Assembly: GCA_034770075.1 (NCBI GenBank)
Contig: CM068379.1
Location: forward strand, 17,173,506 to 17,237,505
Origin: Aralia elata
Taxonomy: Eukaryota > Streptophyta > Magnoliopsida > Apiales > Araliaceae
Length of the DNA: 64,000 nt
Direction of reading: 5' to 3'
Part shown: positions 46,601-56,215 of the stretch, piece after piece
Position numbering within the stretch: the stretch's first letter is position 1
How the letters are laid out: every line of letters starts with the position of its first letter
Translations under genes and position numbers: made by a program
The notes under the pieces: model-generated
Told to the model about the DNA's origin: nothing
What the model saw: only the letters and a program-made list of their open reading frames with translations
The model's database searches: none

Positions 46601-49600
46601 ACACGTAGCAGTAAGAGCCTTGAAGTACATGTAAAAGAAATTCTATCATCAAAGGAGCAAACCTTTGATAAGTTATTTGTTTGTCGCACCAAAAAACCTT
46701 TTCATTTTCCAGTAGAATCATGACTCTTGAACAAAATCTTAAGAAGAATCAACCATATATATGTAAAATATAAGAGGGATAAGCCATATATGCGTAAAGC
46801 ATAAGAGGAATCAACCATATAAATGCAGAAAGACCGTCACATAACCCAATGCACTAACTATTGAGCCTCAACGCATTAGAAAAACATGCAAGACTACATG
46901 TAATGGGAAGGTTGAGTACCTGAATAACATAATTTCCATACTGGTCTTGTGCCAGAGTACACACAGATTTCATGATTTCATCCATTATAATTTGCTGTGT
47001 ATTTGGTTCATCACAGTGCTCAAGAACCCTCTGCTGACATCAAAGAGCATTACACATTGGTGGCAAAAAATATACAGCATAAAAAGAAGACAAAAGAAGT
47101 ATTGAACCTGTATGACACGACAGCCATATGGATGGGTGGATAGAGACACAACTTCCCCGAAGAAGGATGATACTATGAACTGAATTCTATCTTGAGGGAC
47201 ACATTCTACACACTTCTGAATAACATGATTACCATTCTGATCCCGAACACATTTCATGACAGAACCATCAAGCTCTGCAACCATTTTGGTCTTCTGATCC
47301 ACATCAACCACCTCCAATGCCTTTGTTCAGAAATAGAGCAACACAATTAAGATCACAGATAGAAGAAATTAATTCCTCTTAAAATATGAAAACTCCAGGA
47401 TACATATGAGAATTTGTATGGAATGAAGTAATTACACCATCACTCCCTTGCAAAATGTTATAAAGGACATGGATAAAATCCCTATTCCATGACCCCCTTT
47501 CTCTTTCTTGACTTGTGAGAGGGTTGAAACAATGTAGGAGGGGAAAGGAAATTTATCCAAAATTTCATAGTAAAATCAATTACATGAATTACAATAATGT
47601 TTTAAGAAGAAAGGGTTAAATTGTTTGATGTGGGACATTAGGATCTTGTTAAGAAATTAGGCTCACACAAACACACTAAGATAAGCACAAGCACACTACT
47701 GTATGAGATATAAAATAATAACACTAGAATTTTACGTGGAAACCCAACTGGGAAAAACCACGGGGAAAGATCTCAGAAATCCAGTATGAAAATAATATAG
47801 AGAATACAAACTCTCAACTGAGAAATAAACTCACTGTTTATTTTCTCTCTACACTCACTTTCTCTATTTGCTCTAACTGAGCTTTTCTACTCTCTCGGAT
47901 GCTTTGCTCCTGGGTGTGTTTAAACTTGCAGCTGATGGGTTCCTTTTATAGTGCAACGGGGGAGACAAGCTCCTCATATTATGGCTGCCAATATCAAACA
48001 AGGAGATTTGCTTTGACAATGTGGGCAATGAAATTAATTATTCCAAGACTTTGATGTGCATGCATTTATTGAGGGTTCTACTGACAAACCAAATGAGAGT
48101 GTGCATGCATTTATTGAGGGTTCTACTGACAAACCAAATGAGAGCCAATATTTAACAGATCTCAATAAAATCTAAAAGAAAATATAGTAGAAAGCCCACC
48201 TAACACCAGGATCCCAAAGGACGGTCCGGCCAACCAGCCTCTAAAATATCTAAATACTCTCTAGGACCATAAATTAATATCCACACTGATTTTACATATA
48301 GTTAAGGAGAACTAACTGACTGCGTTGTCAATGGTGATATTATCTTAAATTTCCAATTTTACCCTCATGGGAATGAATGTTTGAAAAATAATAGTAATTT
48401 AATTCATTAACAAATGGTATGTTTGAGAAGTAGCATAAATAAAAGTTTGACTTGTCAAAGTCGAAATATTTTGGGACTTCCCAAAAGGAAATGTGGACAT
48501 ATATTTAGTGGCGGAAGGAGTAATATAATATCAATCCTCAAACAAAATTTTCCCAAAGCCTTCCACAATCTCTTCAAAAATAGCAAGTCTCACTAAATTT
48601 GCACCCGTAACAAGATAAGTAAGCATTAATATTCACCGACAACCTACACCAAGGGAAATTCGTCTATCCCAACTAGCACCAAGCAGAATAACATTTCACA
48701 AGAATCCTTAAACCTCTAGGGTGTATTAAAACTTTTACCAAGTCTATGAAAGTTCAATATATCTTCTCCGTTCTATGTCATCCCTTTGATACTTCTCTTC
48801 CCAGCCTCATATTCATGTCTTCCATCAATATACTTTTCCAGATAACAATATCCTATATTAACTTGGAGTTTGTTCCTAGGTTCAGGATAAAATTGGGGAC
48901 ACTCGGGTATTTAGAGCATGTCCCCAAATTTTGAATGGATCTATTTGTATGAGGTATTTGATATTTAAACTCCAATTTTCAAGGAACTCGTCTAGGAAAT
49001 GACATATAAAACAATGAATCATGTCATTCATGAAAACCTAAAGATTCATGGAAGAAAACCATATCCTGCGTGGAAAAACATAATACTGAAAAGTAGATGA
49101 ATTCTTGTTATGCAACTTATCCTATTCTTATCAGGAAAAAAAAATAGGAGACTAAATATACTAAGTTATAAGTGATGTAATTGAAAAAACAAAAGAATGT
49201 CCATGATAAAGTCTGAGCGTGAACCTTCTGAATTACTCTGCAACCATACATTTGAAGACTTAAAGGCAAAACATGACCAGTAAGTTGATTGGCCAACTCC
49301 ATCCTTTCACTTTCAGTGCCGTGCTCAAAAAACTGCATATTCAACAAAACCATTTATGTAAATAAATTCAGAAACTTTATCAGAACAGTTTTTAAAATGA
49401 TTGGATAATGAAATGTACTTTCTGTATGACATAATTCCCAAAGACATCAGTCATCAAACTACGAGCATGAGGAATTATCTCTCGAAATATCTTCATCTTT
49501 TCTTCTGCTGTCGCAGTTTCAAGTTTCTGCTGAATAAATCGGCTACCATACTGATCCGTACTGATTACAGAAAAGTGGACAAACAACTCAGAGTAATTCT

Positions 49601-52600
49601 GGAGATTTATGAATGAAGTGAATAGGCCAGAGCAACATTATATGCATACCTGAATTCGACGACATGATCGACAACGTCCAAAAGTTCAAAAGACCTGCTT
49701 TTATTGTTCTTGATCTCTTCTAGTAATGATGCTGTAAAACTTCCTTCCACACTAATTCCAGTTTCTGGATTCCAGGACCCAGAAGATCCTACCATTGGAC
49801 TTCGCAACATAGATGTAAAACCTGAAGTTCGATCTTTTTGAAGCATAGGACTTCCAGATCCAACCGAGGGTACAGAATTTGCAATTGGGACTCCTTGGTA
49901 TCGCATGGCAGGCCCAAATGATGGATTCCCATAGTACTGGTGGTTTAAGCTGCTAGATTTACCTAAAAGTGAAGACTCGTACTGCTGTTTCTGTTGAGCA
50001 ACCAGCGTAGCAAGATACGCTTTTTGAAGACTTTGCAAATCTCCATGGCCAAAGGAAGAACCTAGACTGTTCCCTTGTTGAGAAGGATCACCAAAAGCTG
50101 CAGCATGCGTTGCATAATCAGAAGATTGCTGCAAGTACTCAATATAGCGTGGATCCATGACTGGCAAATGAAGGTCAGACCCCGGCTGGTTGCTACTTCT
50201 CAGCTTTCGTCCATTTCCAGTAACACTGAAAGTTGCAGCTGAAAATAAATTGTAAACAATGTGCTTTTAAAAATGCTATGTCAAGATAAAACAAAAAAGT
50301 TTAATGCAAATAAGATATCAACAAATATTTTTAAAAAAAAAACCTTTATCAAGTTGATTATTAACGGCTGTTCTCAGCTTCTGACCAGTAAAATATCCAC
50401 TATGGCCAGCGAAGTCCATATGAGGGTAATTGTCAGCTAAATAAGAACTTTCCAAGCTTACAATGCCAGAAGAATTTAATTTCGACTTTAGATTGGTAGA
50501 GGAAGATGTTCGTCTGGGAAAGTTCGCTTGTTCATTTATCCCTAGCTTTACAGCATTCGGATCTGTTACAAGTCCATTTTCCTTCAGTGAATCAACATAG
50601 TTGGTAGCGAGGGCCAAGTTTTCTGCTCTGGACTTGTCAGTAAATTGTTGATGCAAACTCTGTCTATAACCGTTTGGCATATCAAATAGTTTACTGGATT
50701 CTTTATCAAATCTCTTTGGGAGCTGAGGTTGTAAAAGGTCATCATGTTTTGAAAGGCTTAGGCCAGATAAAGAACCTGCAACATCAGCAAGTTCAGTCAT
50801 AATAGAAGAATGACTTAGGGCATTGGAGCCATCAATTTTGTTCTCAACGAGGGAAATCCTGCTCCCAACAGGAGCCAGACTAGGACTTGGAGATCTCCCA
50901 ACCAGATGAGTCTCGGGTGTTCTACTTCTTGACAAAGATGAACCCACAGCAGATGCAAAAGAATGAACTGCAGAACCATGGTTCTGAACTCTAGGCAGGC
51001 CTGCAGCAACTGTCCCAGGATGCAAGCCCTCTGCGGATGCTGTTCCGTTACATAACTCAGATGAATCAGGTCTAGAGAAACTTCTTGCATCTGCAATTTC
51101 ACTAAATGAATTACGGTTTGCAGGCTGTGAGAGACAACTTGACAAGGAAGCAGGTTGCTCAAGTCCTTCCTGCAAAAAACATGCACATATCAATTAACAG
51201 CCAAGTCTCAACTTTAAGGTTAAGATGTGATGTGGCAAGCTTAGTTTTTAAAACTTCAAAAATCGGCAAAAAAAGTAAAGGAAAAAAAACAAAAAAAAAA
51301 AAAACTGGCTTGAAATCTTATGGAAGGAGCTCATCAATATAACAATAGCCTATAGTCACAATCCACTGAAAGGGTATCTAATTTGATAAATATCGGATAT
51401 CCCGGAGTGAAATAACACATTCCCAATAAGAACAACTAGGGCTTTGTGCACACCTTTAATATCAAGTGGATTAACTCATTTAAATCCTCATTTCTACATG
51501 CCTTTGGATTTGGGCCTTGCCTTCCCATCACCTACGCTTTACATTAACTGGCAGTGTTACTTAATTTATGATTGACCACATTTTTTGAGTAAGTTTGATA
51601 ATCAAATTTGATTACCAAGTGTAAATAAGCAAATATTATCTTTGTTCATAAGAATAAACCGTCTTATTTTCACAACTCAATATAATTTGAAGAGAAAGAG
51701 AATATGGTAGGAACTCAATGGAGGAAAACAGAGCAAGACAGGTAACTATGGATGGACACAAGAAATTATTCTGTCGTGTCAGGCTTGGGTACGTGTAACC
51801 AAAAGCATAGGCTCTTTCTACTCCCCAAAATTCAATGAATTCAGTTCAATAACCTTCATCTTTTCATAAGTTACTTGAAGTTTTGTCCAACATGGTCTAC
51901 AAAAAGGACTTAACATATTTCAAAGAAACAACGTGGAAAATGAAGAATATTAGCGAAGATTTGCCTAGTGTCAACTTTTAACTTGACATGTTTATTGTTT
52001 GCAAGCACCACTATAAAATGAAATAGATATACATATCCATACATAATCAGGGGGGAGAGAGGGGGCATGGCTCCTCCTAAAAGTTTTGGATTCATTATGT
52101 TTGAGTAGTCTTTTAGAACTCTAAAAATATTTTTAGGTACAGCTCCCTTGGAATTAAACACAAATTAACTTTTGTCATTTGATAGGAGATATTATCATAA
52201 AGGACACTTCATCAAAATCTATTTTTTAAAAACCAGTCCCATTTAAGACATAACCATACAATGAATTTTAGGTATCCATTATACCATATTACTATCTTCT
52301 CCTATCTCTTAGGATCTATTTTTTAGGATTCCTGATTGTAGCTCTGTGTGCGAGTGTGTGTGTGTTCTCCCATTAAGTTTCTTTGCAGAGTACATTTGTA
52401 GAGAACAAATATATCATATATTAAACAACTGTACTTAGTCTTCAACAGTAATTACTACTCAACATTCAATAATTTTCTCTATGAAAATTAAAAGCATCTT
52501 CTGTATAGAAGAGTTTGTCATAACTCAGCACTATGGCATTTTTTTTCAGATTTTCTTGTGGCCTCTTCTATGTTCTTACATAATCATGTGATTTTCTACA

Positions 52601-53587
52601 TAAGTACATCAATCATTAGGAAAGGCCACTTAACACATACTTCTATTCTAATGTGTTCTATGAAAAATCTGTCTAGAGTTCAGAACAAAGGTTATTATGA
52701 GATGAATTATTTGCAATTAAGAGCATTTCATCTAACTGTTCCACAACAAACCAATCATTTGATTAGTTAACAATCCAAAATAAAAGATAGAGCTTAACAG
52801 CAATGCAAAAAATTATTAATCTTCAAAACTACAAAATTTACAACTAAAATATAAATGAAACGGTTAACTATGTTATAAACAGCATAATAGAATACACTGC
52901 TAGATCAATCACCTGAAGAATGTCAGCGAAACTCCTCCTCCTCATACCCATTCCAGCTCTTGGCCCCACAATTAATCCATCAGAACCTCTGTCTAGAAAC
53001 TCAGCAGAGTTTTTCCGAGACATATTCCTTGCGGCAGCCTTCCTCAATTCCATTAACTCATCTTCAGCCCTATTCACCGCTATCCCTGGCTGCATGGAGA
53101 ACAACGAACCGCCACCATCATCAACAAAATTCTTTCTCAAGTTCCCAATTCCCCCAAATGAAGATCCTCCTGACTGAAACCTCTGTGCCACCCGCCAATC
53201 TTCTTTTGACAGTAAAGGTGGTGGTAGTCTCGGATTAAGATTTTCATGGGAATAATAGTACGATAGATATGCTGGGTGTGATCGAATTTCTTCTTCCGAT
53301 AAAACCCCATTGGCACTACTACCACTACCATAATTATTGTCAATCTGCATAAAATTTGGATTCCCAAACAAACTGCCCACTGCAGTCAGCGAACCTTCAA
53401 CAGTTGGCGGAGCACTACCACTCCTAAACATATTTAAATCCCTCTCTGGACCAATTGTGCCACGATTTCGTTGAGCCCTCAGCAGTAACTCAAGCTCACT
53501 CTCCAAACTGCTCTTTTCTAAATTCCCGTTTGATCCCCTCATCATTACATCATTTATATTAGTTCCTACATTTACATTGGATGGCAT
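37633..53587 (-). CDS. Pumilio-family RNA-binding protein (PUM-HD), complete gene
   Basis: Post-transcriptional repressor that binds UGUA-type motifs in mRNA 3' UTRs in the cytoplasm. Coding exons on the minus strand: 53587-52913, 51169-50344, 50238-49650, 49560-49419, 49332-49225, 47320-47108, 47030-46920, 45544-45350, 37979-37805 and 37670-37633. Every junction is GT-AG and in phase, giving 1023 residues, close to the ~970-1000 of plant group I APUM proteins. The first ~660 residues are the Ser/Asn-rich NABP-type region. Residues ~670-1010 hold eight PUM repeats with the base-contact signatures GSRFIQQ, GNYVIQ, GCRVIQ, GNHVIQ, GCRVIQ, GNYVIQ, ASNVVE and GNYVVQ, the canonical set for UGUANAUA. 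The tail is AGERHMALSSSHSS. The start at 53587 is the first ATG after the leader intron. Intron 9 (45349-37980) is swollen to 7.4 kb by a Copia insertion in the opposite orientation. Confidence 0.95.
38909..39211 (+). repeat. Copia 5' LTR
   Basis: TGTTGG..ACAACA. A TATA motif TATATAAA lies at 39037-39044, with a perfect 11-bp inverted repeat TGGAGCACACC / GGTGTGCTCCA (38997-39007 and 39020-39030) just upstream. A 12-bp direct repeat (TAGCTTCCGCAA then TAGCTTCCGCAC) lies near the 3' end; copy 1 has it once. Confidence 0.95.
39214..39228 (+). other. Copia primer binding site
   Basis: TTGGTATCAAGAGCC, two bases after the 5' LTR, complementary to the 3' end of initiator Met tRNA except for one extra A relative to the usual TGGTATCAGAGC. 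Confidence 0.8.
39593..39622 (+). promoter_or_regulatory. Perfect 13-bp hairpin in the Copia RNA leader
   Basis: GAATATTCCGTTA, loop AAGA, then the exact complement, about 185 nt before the gag ATG. Present unchanged in copy 1 (17539-17568). The position in the untranslated leader of the genomic RNA would suit a packaging or dimerisation element; this role is inferred. Confidence 0.5.
39808..43848 (+). CDS. Copia gag-pol polyprotein, 1346 residues, intact
   Basis: Encodes the full retrotransposon replication set in a single frame. Gag is first, with a CCHC knuckle CAYCHEKGHWKKDC at residues ~261-274. Next come an aspartic protease motif WILDSG (~308) and an integrase zinc motif HMRLGH..CEHC (~445-475). 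The DDE core is marked by HTDVWGPS (~504), RSDNGGEY (~568) and NGVAERMNRTL (~602). Reverse transcriptase carries YVDDM (~1019). RNase H shows DSDYAGD (~1195), STTEAEYMA (~1232) and a C-terminal KHIDVRYHFVRE block. Domain order (integrase before reverse transcriptase) defines Copia. Length and motifs resemble Tnt1 of the Tork lineage (about 1330 residues). No stop or frameshift is seen. The start is the first ATG of the frame, after a GC-rich leader. Confidence 0.97.
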   Translation: MDGSKGEEKVEDQSPPSTSSSWQRSSMSNAKFDIEKFDGTNNFGMWQCEVMDLLFREGSDIALGSKPKNISDDDWKYVNRQACGTIRLCLAKDQKYFVMKETIASSLWKKLEDKYMTKSVENRLYLKKKLFRFHFKIGTPMIGHLDNFNKILADLQNLDVEIIDEDKALLLLNSLPETYDHLTTTLLYGKDEVKFMDVSNALVNNEYRKKDQNDHRDSTPEALTIARGRTNNRKSGGSEERGRSHSKSGGSSRRRLAKDECAYCHEKGHWKKDCPNKDKSNVNMARKADDEDDSAFSVSSSVDSSDRWILDSGCSYHMCPNRQWFSSFEDIDGGLVLMGNDNACRTKGIGTVRLKMHDGTIRRLTDVRYVPDLKKNLISLGVLDSSGYKVTIEGGVLKVVRGAFLAMKGIRERNLYFLDGHTVSGSASVSDCIEKADSSDTSRLWHMRLGHVGEKALQNLVKRGLLKGAKSGKLDFCEHCVLGKQTRVKFGTAMHRTKGTLDYVHTDVWGPSRNASLGGKHYFVTFIDDFSRYVWVYTMKHKDEVMDIFLKWKKMIETQTGKKIKRLRSDNGGEYKSDPFQKVCQDEGIVRHFTVSGTPQQNGVAERMNRTLVDKVRCMLSQSRLSKAFWAEVLSYASFIINRLPASALDGKIPKEVWSGQSVSDYDYLHIFGCSAYFHVKESKLDPRAKKAVFMGFSEGVKAFRLWNHESKKIVISRDVTFDESVMLKQTTVEKENQNQVELDNPATPEKPTQIVDYPEDDDDRDDSSVETEVLAQAPLQETTHQEESIATRRPKRNIQIPARYTDMVAFALPITEADIPYNYKEAMLSVEQSMWKAAMDEEMQSLHQNQTWKLVSLPKGKKMIGCKWVYAKKEGAPGKDNIRYKARLVAKGYAQREGIDYDEVFSPVVKHSSIRLLLALVAQFDLELAQLDVKTAFLHGTLDEEIYMSQPDGFKVPGRENWACKLNKSLYGLKQSPRQWYKRFDSFMKNQRYTRSQFDHCVYLKKLQDGTFVYLLLYVDDMLIASKSKVEIDRLKAQLSSEFEMKDLGEAKKILGMEIKRDRVKGTVCLTQTQYLKNVLQRFGIDDKTKPVSTPLAPHFKLSASMSPSTDDEQQQMNVVPYANAVGALMYAMVCTRPDISHAVSMVSRYMHNPGKGHWQAVKWILRYIQGTVDIGLKFERDKTVVNCLVGYVDSDYAGDLDKRRSTTGYVFTMAGGPVSWRSTLQSTVALSTTEAEYMAITEAIKEAIWLHNLVRDLGICQENIKVFCDSQSAICLAKNQVHHGRTKHIDVRYHFVREIVEEGDILLQKIGTANNPADMLTKVVSGIKFQHCLDLVNISRVFGT
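43888..43898 (+). other. Copia polypurine tract
   Basis: AAGGTGGAGAT immediately before the 3' LTR; the standard plus-strand priming site of plant Copia elements. Confidence 0.85.
43899..44201 (+). repeat. Copia 3' LTR
   Basis: Same length and, on reading, same sequence as the 5' LTR. Its TATA motif (44027-44034) points toward the 5' exons of the Pumilio gene on the opposite strand. Confidence 0.95.
44207..45349 (-). other. Pumilio intron 9, part 5' of the Copia insertion
   Basis: About 1.1 kb of AT-rich intron between the element and exon 9. No other feature recognised. Confidence 0.7.
45984..46219 (-). mobile_element. tRNA-derived SINE in Pumilio intron 8
   Basis: On the minus strand a GC-rich ~210-bp body ends in a 23-nt poly(A) (T-run 45984-46006). 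It has Pol III promoter boxes: A-box-like TGGCGCAGTGGTGC (46208-46195) and B-box-like GATCGACTC (46154-46146). The short direct repeat AACTTT (45981-45986 and 46221-46226) may be the target duplication. The long clean poly(A) suggests a fairly recent insertion. It is in sense orientation within the intron. Confidence 0.8.
47640..48250. mobile_element. LTR-like or small non-autonomous element in Pumilio intron 6
   Basis: The stretch reads like a plant LTR in reverse (TTTACGTGGAAACCC, CTTTTATAGTGCAACG) and stands out from the surrounding intron. I could not fix its ends or a target duplication. It contains two perfect 45-bp direct repeats (48055-48099 and 48100-48144). Confidence 0.35.
48055..48144. 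repeat. Perfect 2 x 45 bp direct repeat
   Basis: TGTGCATGCATTTATTGAGG.. repeated head to tail with no visible difference between units, in Pumilio intron 6. Confidence 0.95.
51170..52912 (-). other. Pumilio intron 2
   Basis: 1.74-kb intron (donor GTGATT, acceptor TTTTTTGCAG). No repeat or gene recognised within it. Confidence 0.8.
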
Positions 53588-53611
53588 CTCTCCCTGATTC
53601 CCATTAAAAGC

Positions 53612-54136
53612 CCTAATTTTACCAAACAAAAAAATCAGCAAAAATCAAAACTAGTACACTCAATTTACTAATATCCACCAAAAAAAACAAACAAACAAAT
53701 TGTAATTACACACCGTTCATGAAATTCCGGCATCTATTCAACAGAATATACTATGATTCGTCCTCAAACTGTTTCTACGAACACCGAAATTAATCATTTA
53801 AGTCAGTAACAACAAATACTACAGCCAATTCAATTCAGAGTATGAAAAGGCGTTATATTTCAAGAAAATTTATCGGATTTAGAGATAAATTAAAGAAAAT
53901 AACTAAATGAATTAAAAGAGTTTAGACTTACGAACGAGAGCGAAGAATTAAAGCTTCAAAATTAATACAGGTGAAATTGGTGTGAGATTGAAGCAAGTAA
54001 CGGCCTTTGATCGAAAATCTAGCAACCAGTTTAGAACAAATTGATTATTTGAAGAGAGAGAAATACTGAGCCGAACAAAAAGGTGATTTTTCGAAACGGA
54101 ATCCTTCTGCTACAACGTGTATGATATGAATGACCG
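53612..54136 (-). promoter_or_regulatory. Pumilio 5' leader exon and leader intron
   Basis: A leader exon ends at 53932 (CTCTCGTTC|GTAAGT). The intron 53931-53613 ends AAAATTAG, leaving 25 nt of UTR before the ATG at 53587. An intron in the 5' UTR is common in plant housekeeping genes. The transcription start near 54136 is inferred from the TATA position. Confidence 0.6.
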
Positions 54137-54160
54137 AAGGAGGGATAGCTTGTGTTTGGA

Positions 54161-54168
54161 TATTTATA
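54161..54168 (-). promoter_or_regulatory. TATA box of the Pumilio gene
   Basis: TATAAATA on the minus strand, about 230 nt upstream of the leader-exon donor and in a plausible position for a start near 54130-54136. Confidence 0.5.
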
Positions 54169-54179
54169 AAAAAAAATTG

Positions 54180-55461
54180 TTTAATTTAACATGTGACTGA
54201 GTTTACGTGCATGGGAAGATTACGGAAATGTATTTATATTTATATAAATAAAAAAAATTGTACCTTTTTTGGAAAGAGGGAGTTTTATTTTTATTTTTAT
54301 TTTTTAAAAGGAAAGAAGATATTTGAGCTTTATATGGGATTTGGGAAGTAATTTGAAGGGTGGGAGATTTGGCTTTGTGGGTCCATGGACCTCACTTTAA
54401 TTTCCACAAAATGCCCCTTAATTAGATATTGGTTTGTATTTTTCGAGGGACATAGTTGTAAATGTAAATATTATATTAGGCAAAAGTTTCTTAGATAGGT
54501 GATAGGTCTAGGGTTTTATTCAAGCCAAGCATAAATTTTTTAAGCTCTCGACTCATGGAGTAATGGATATTACTTGTGCTTGTCTCAAGATCGAAACAAG
54601 TCTTTGGGCTCGAGTATTCTTTTGTACTAAAATACACTCAAATTGAGTAGAAATTTATCTTTTTAATTTATTCTTTATCACCAATTTTCATTTTATAGTT
54701 TATTGTTTAAAGTGTATAATATTTTAGATGCCTTTCTATATAAATGATTGCATATTTTTGCTATTTTATATTAACTTATAACTATAAAAAGAATTTCTAG
54801 ATAAAATGAACAAATTTAAAGATGAGAATTGAGATAGCTCGTGAAGTATCAAGCTCAATCATTTATATTTGAGCTTGACTTGATTATTTAAATAAGCTTG
54901 CCATCAATCATCATTGATCAAACATTGCCCAATTGAGATAAAGATGGCTCATGAAAATTGAGATCAAGATGGCTCATGAACAACCCAATTCATCTAGGCT
55001 ACGATTGTCTGTAAAAATGATTGATGGAATAAAATTATTTGTACTCATTTGTTACGATCACGAACTATTTTAACTCATATTCTCATGATTAATCTATTAT
55101 TTAATCTGTAGAGTATTTGTGATCATTTTTAAGATCATTTGATATTTTAAAAGAGAATTATACCACATTTACTTGGGATTATATCCATCGCAAAGAGTTA
55201 AGAGCCTCCAATGCCTATAAATAAAAACTTCTTTTAGTCTCTGTTTGACAAAGGGAAATAAGTCGAACTTAGAAATTGACAAGAATGAGCTTTGACTAGC
55301 CATGACTATTGCTACAAGACTTGAGAAAAATTAATAAAAAAAAAATACGCAAGTGGAAAACAAGAAGGTCCAACAAGAGCAAATGTGGGTCTGTTCTGGG
55401 AACATATGCCTACTATCGATCTAATTATCATACAAGATCGTATGCTTTTGATCTAGAACGA
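54180..55461. other. Intergenic DNA upstream of Pumilio, no gene seen
   Basis: AT-rich. Contains a short near-repeat GAGAT(A/C)AAGATGGCTCATGAA (about 54937-54980). A 61-codon ORF at 55309-55494 runs into the LTR that starts at 55462 and is not supported. Confidence 0.5.
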
Positions 55462-55806
55462 TGTTATGAGATGGGTATTAGTTACAAAATATAGAAAATA
55501 ACTTAAATAATTAGAACTTAGTATTTGTGGTAGTTGTTTGGTTACATGTTCTTAGTTAATTGAAGGGTGTTTGGTAACATAGTTAGAAGAGATTGGGGTT
55601 GGTTTGTGTATAAATATGTAGTTTCAGATTGTAGAGAGCTATTCAAATTATGAAATGAAATTGTGTTTCTCTTAATATTTCTCTCTGTCCCATTGCTTCT
55701 CATTTTTTGTTCTTCTGCCATTTTTACTTTCTTTGAAACTATTTTTTTCTTCTTTTTCTTTACTGGTTGCTTATGAAATGATGAGAAATCTTCTCATTTC
55801 ATAACA
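55462..55806 (+). mobile_element. LTR of a truncated LTR retrotransposon
   Basis: 345 bp starting TGTTATGA and ending TCATAACA (perfect 8-bp inverted ends). It is followed two bases later by a primer site TGGTATCAGAGCC (55809-55821). A TATA-like TATAAATATG lies at about 55609-55618. Only this 5' LTR is found; the element is cut off after the start of gag. Confidence 0.85.
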
Positions 55807-55850
55807 AGTGGTATCAGAGCCACTCCTTCCTTGGCCCTAATTTCAGAACA

Positions 55851-56215
55851 ATGACAGTCGGTACCAGATCGAAAGAAGCTATCGAGGAGAGCCTTCGCAA
55901 TACATATTCTCGAGTCCAAGAATTGATGAATAGTCATCATCACTTACAGAAAACTATGGAGGAAATTAGAGATAAGATTGGCCATTTACAGAGAAATATG
56001 GAGATGATGATGATGATGATGATGGCTAAATTTCAGCGCACAGTAAAAGGTAAGGCTCCTCTAACTTTATCTGATATTCCAGAAGAGATCATTCATAATT
56101 CTCTTAGGCTTGAAGGGGGTTCTTTGGAAAGAGGTTTACATAATCATAATTGGGGGCCTAATTAACCTAGAAATACAAACCCTAAATTTAATTTTTCCCA
56201 TTTTTAATGGCCTAG
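55851..56215 (+). pseudogene. Truncated gag of LTR retrotransposon
   Basis: The open frame 55851-56165 (104 codons, MTVGTRSKEAIEES..) starts 45 bp after the 5' LTR. It has an amphipathic Gln/Glu/Lys stretch like the coiled coil at the N-terminus of plant gag proteins, with a run of seven Met codons from an (ATG)n slip. A stop follows, and gag-like words (NPKFNFSHF, then NGLD in a shifted frame) can be read to about 56215. At 56224 a different element begins. It is a dead 5' fragment; gypsy and copia cannot be told apart from this much. Confidence 0.65.

Noticed and set aside
52920..53238. Plus-strand ORFs antisense to Pumilio exon 2
   Set aside because: Shadows of a real coding exon; no independent support.
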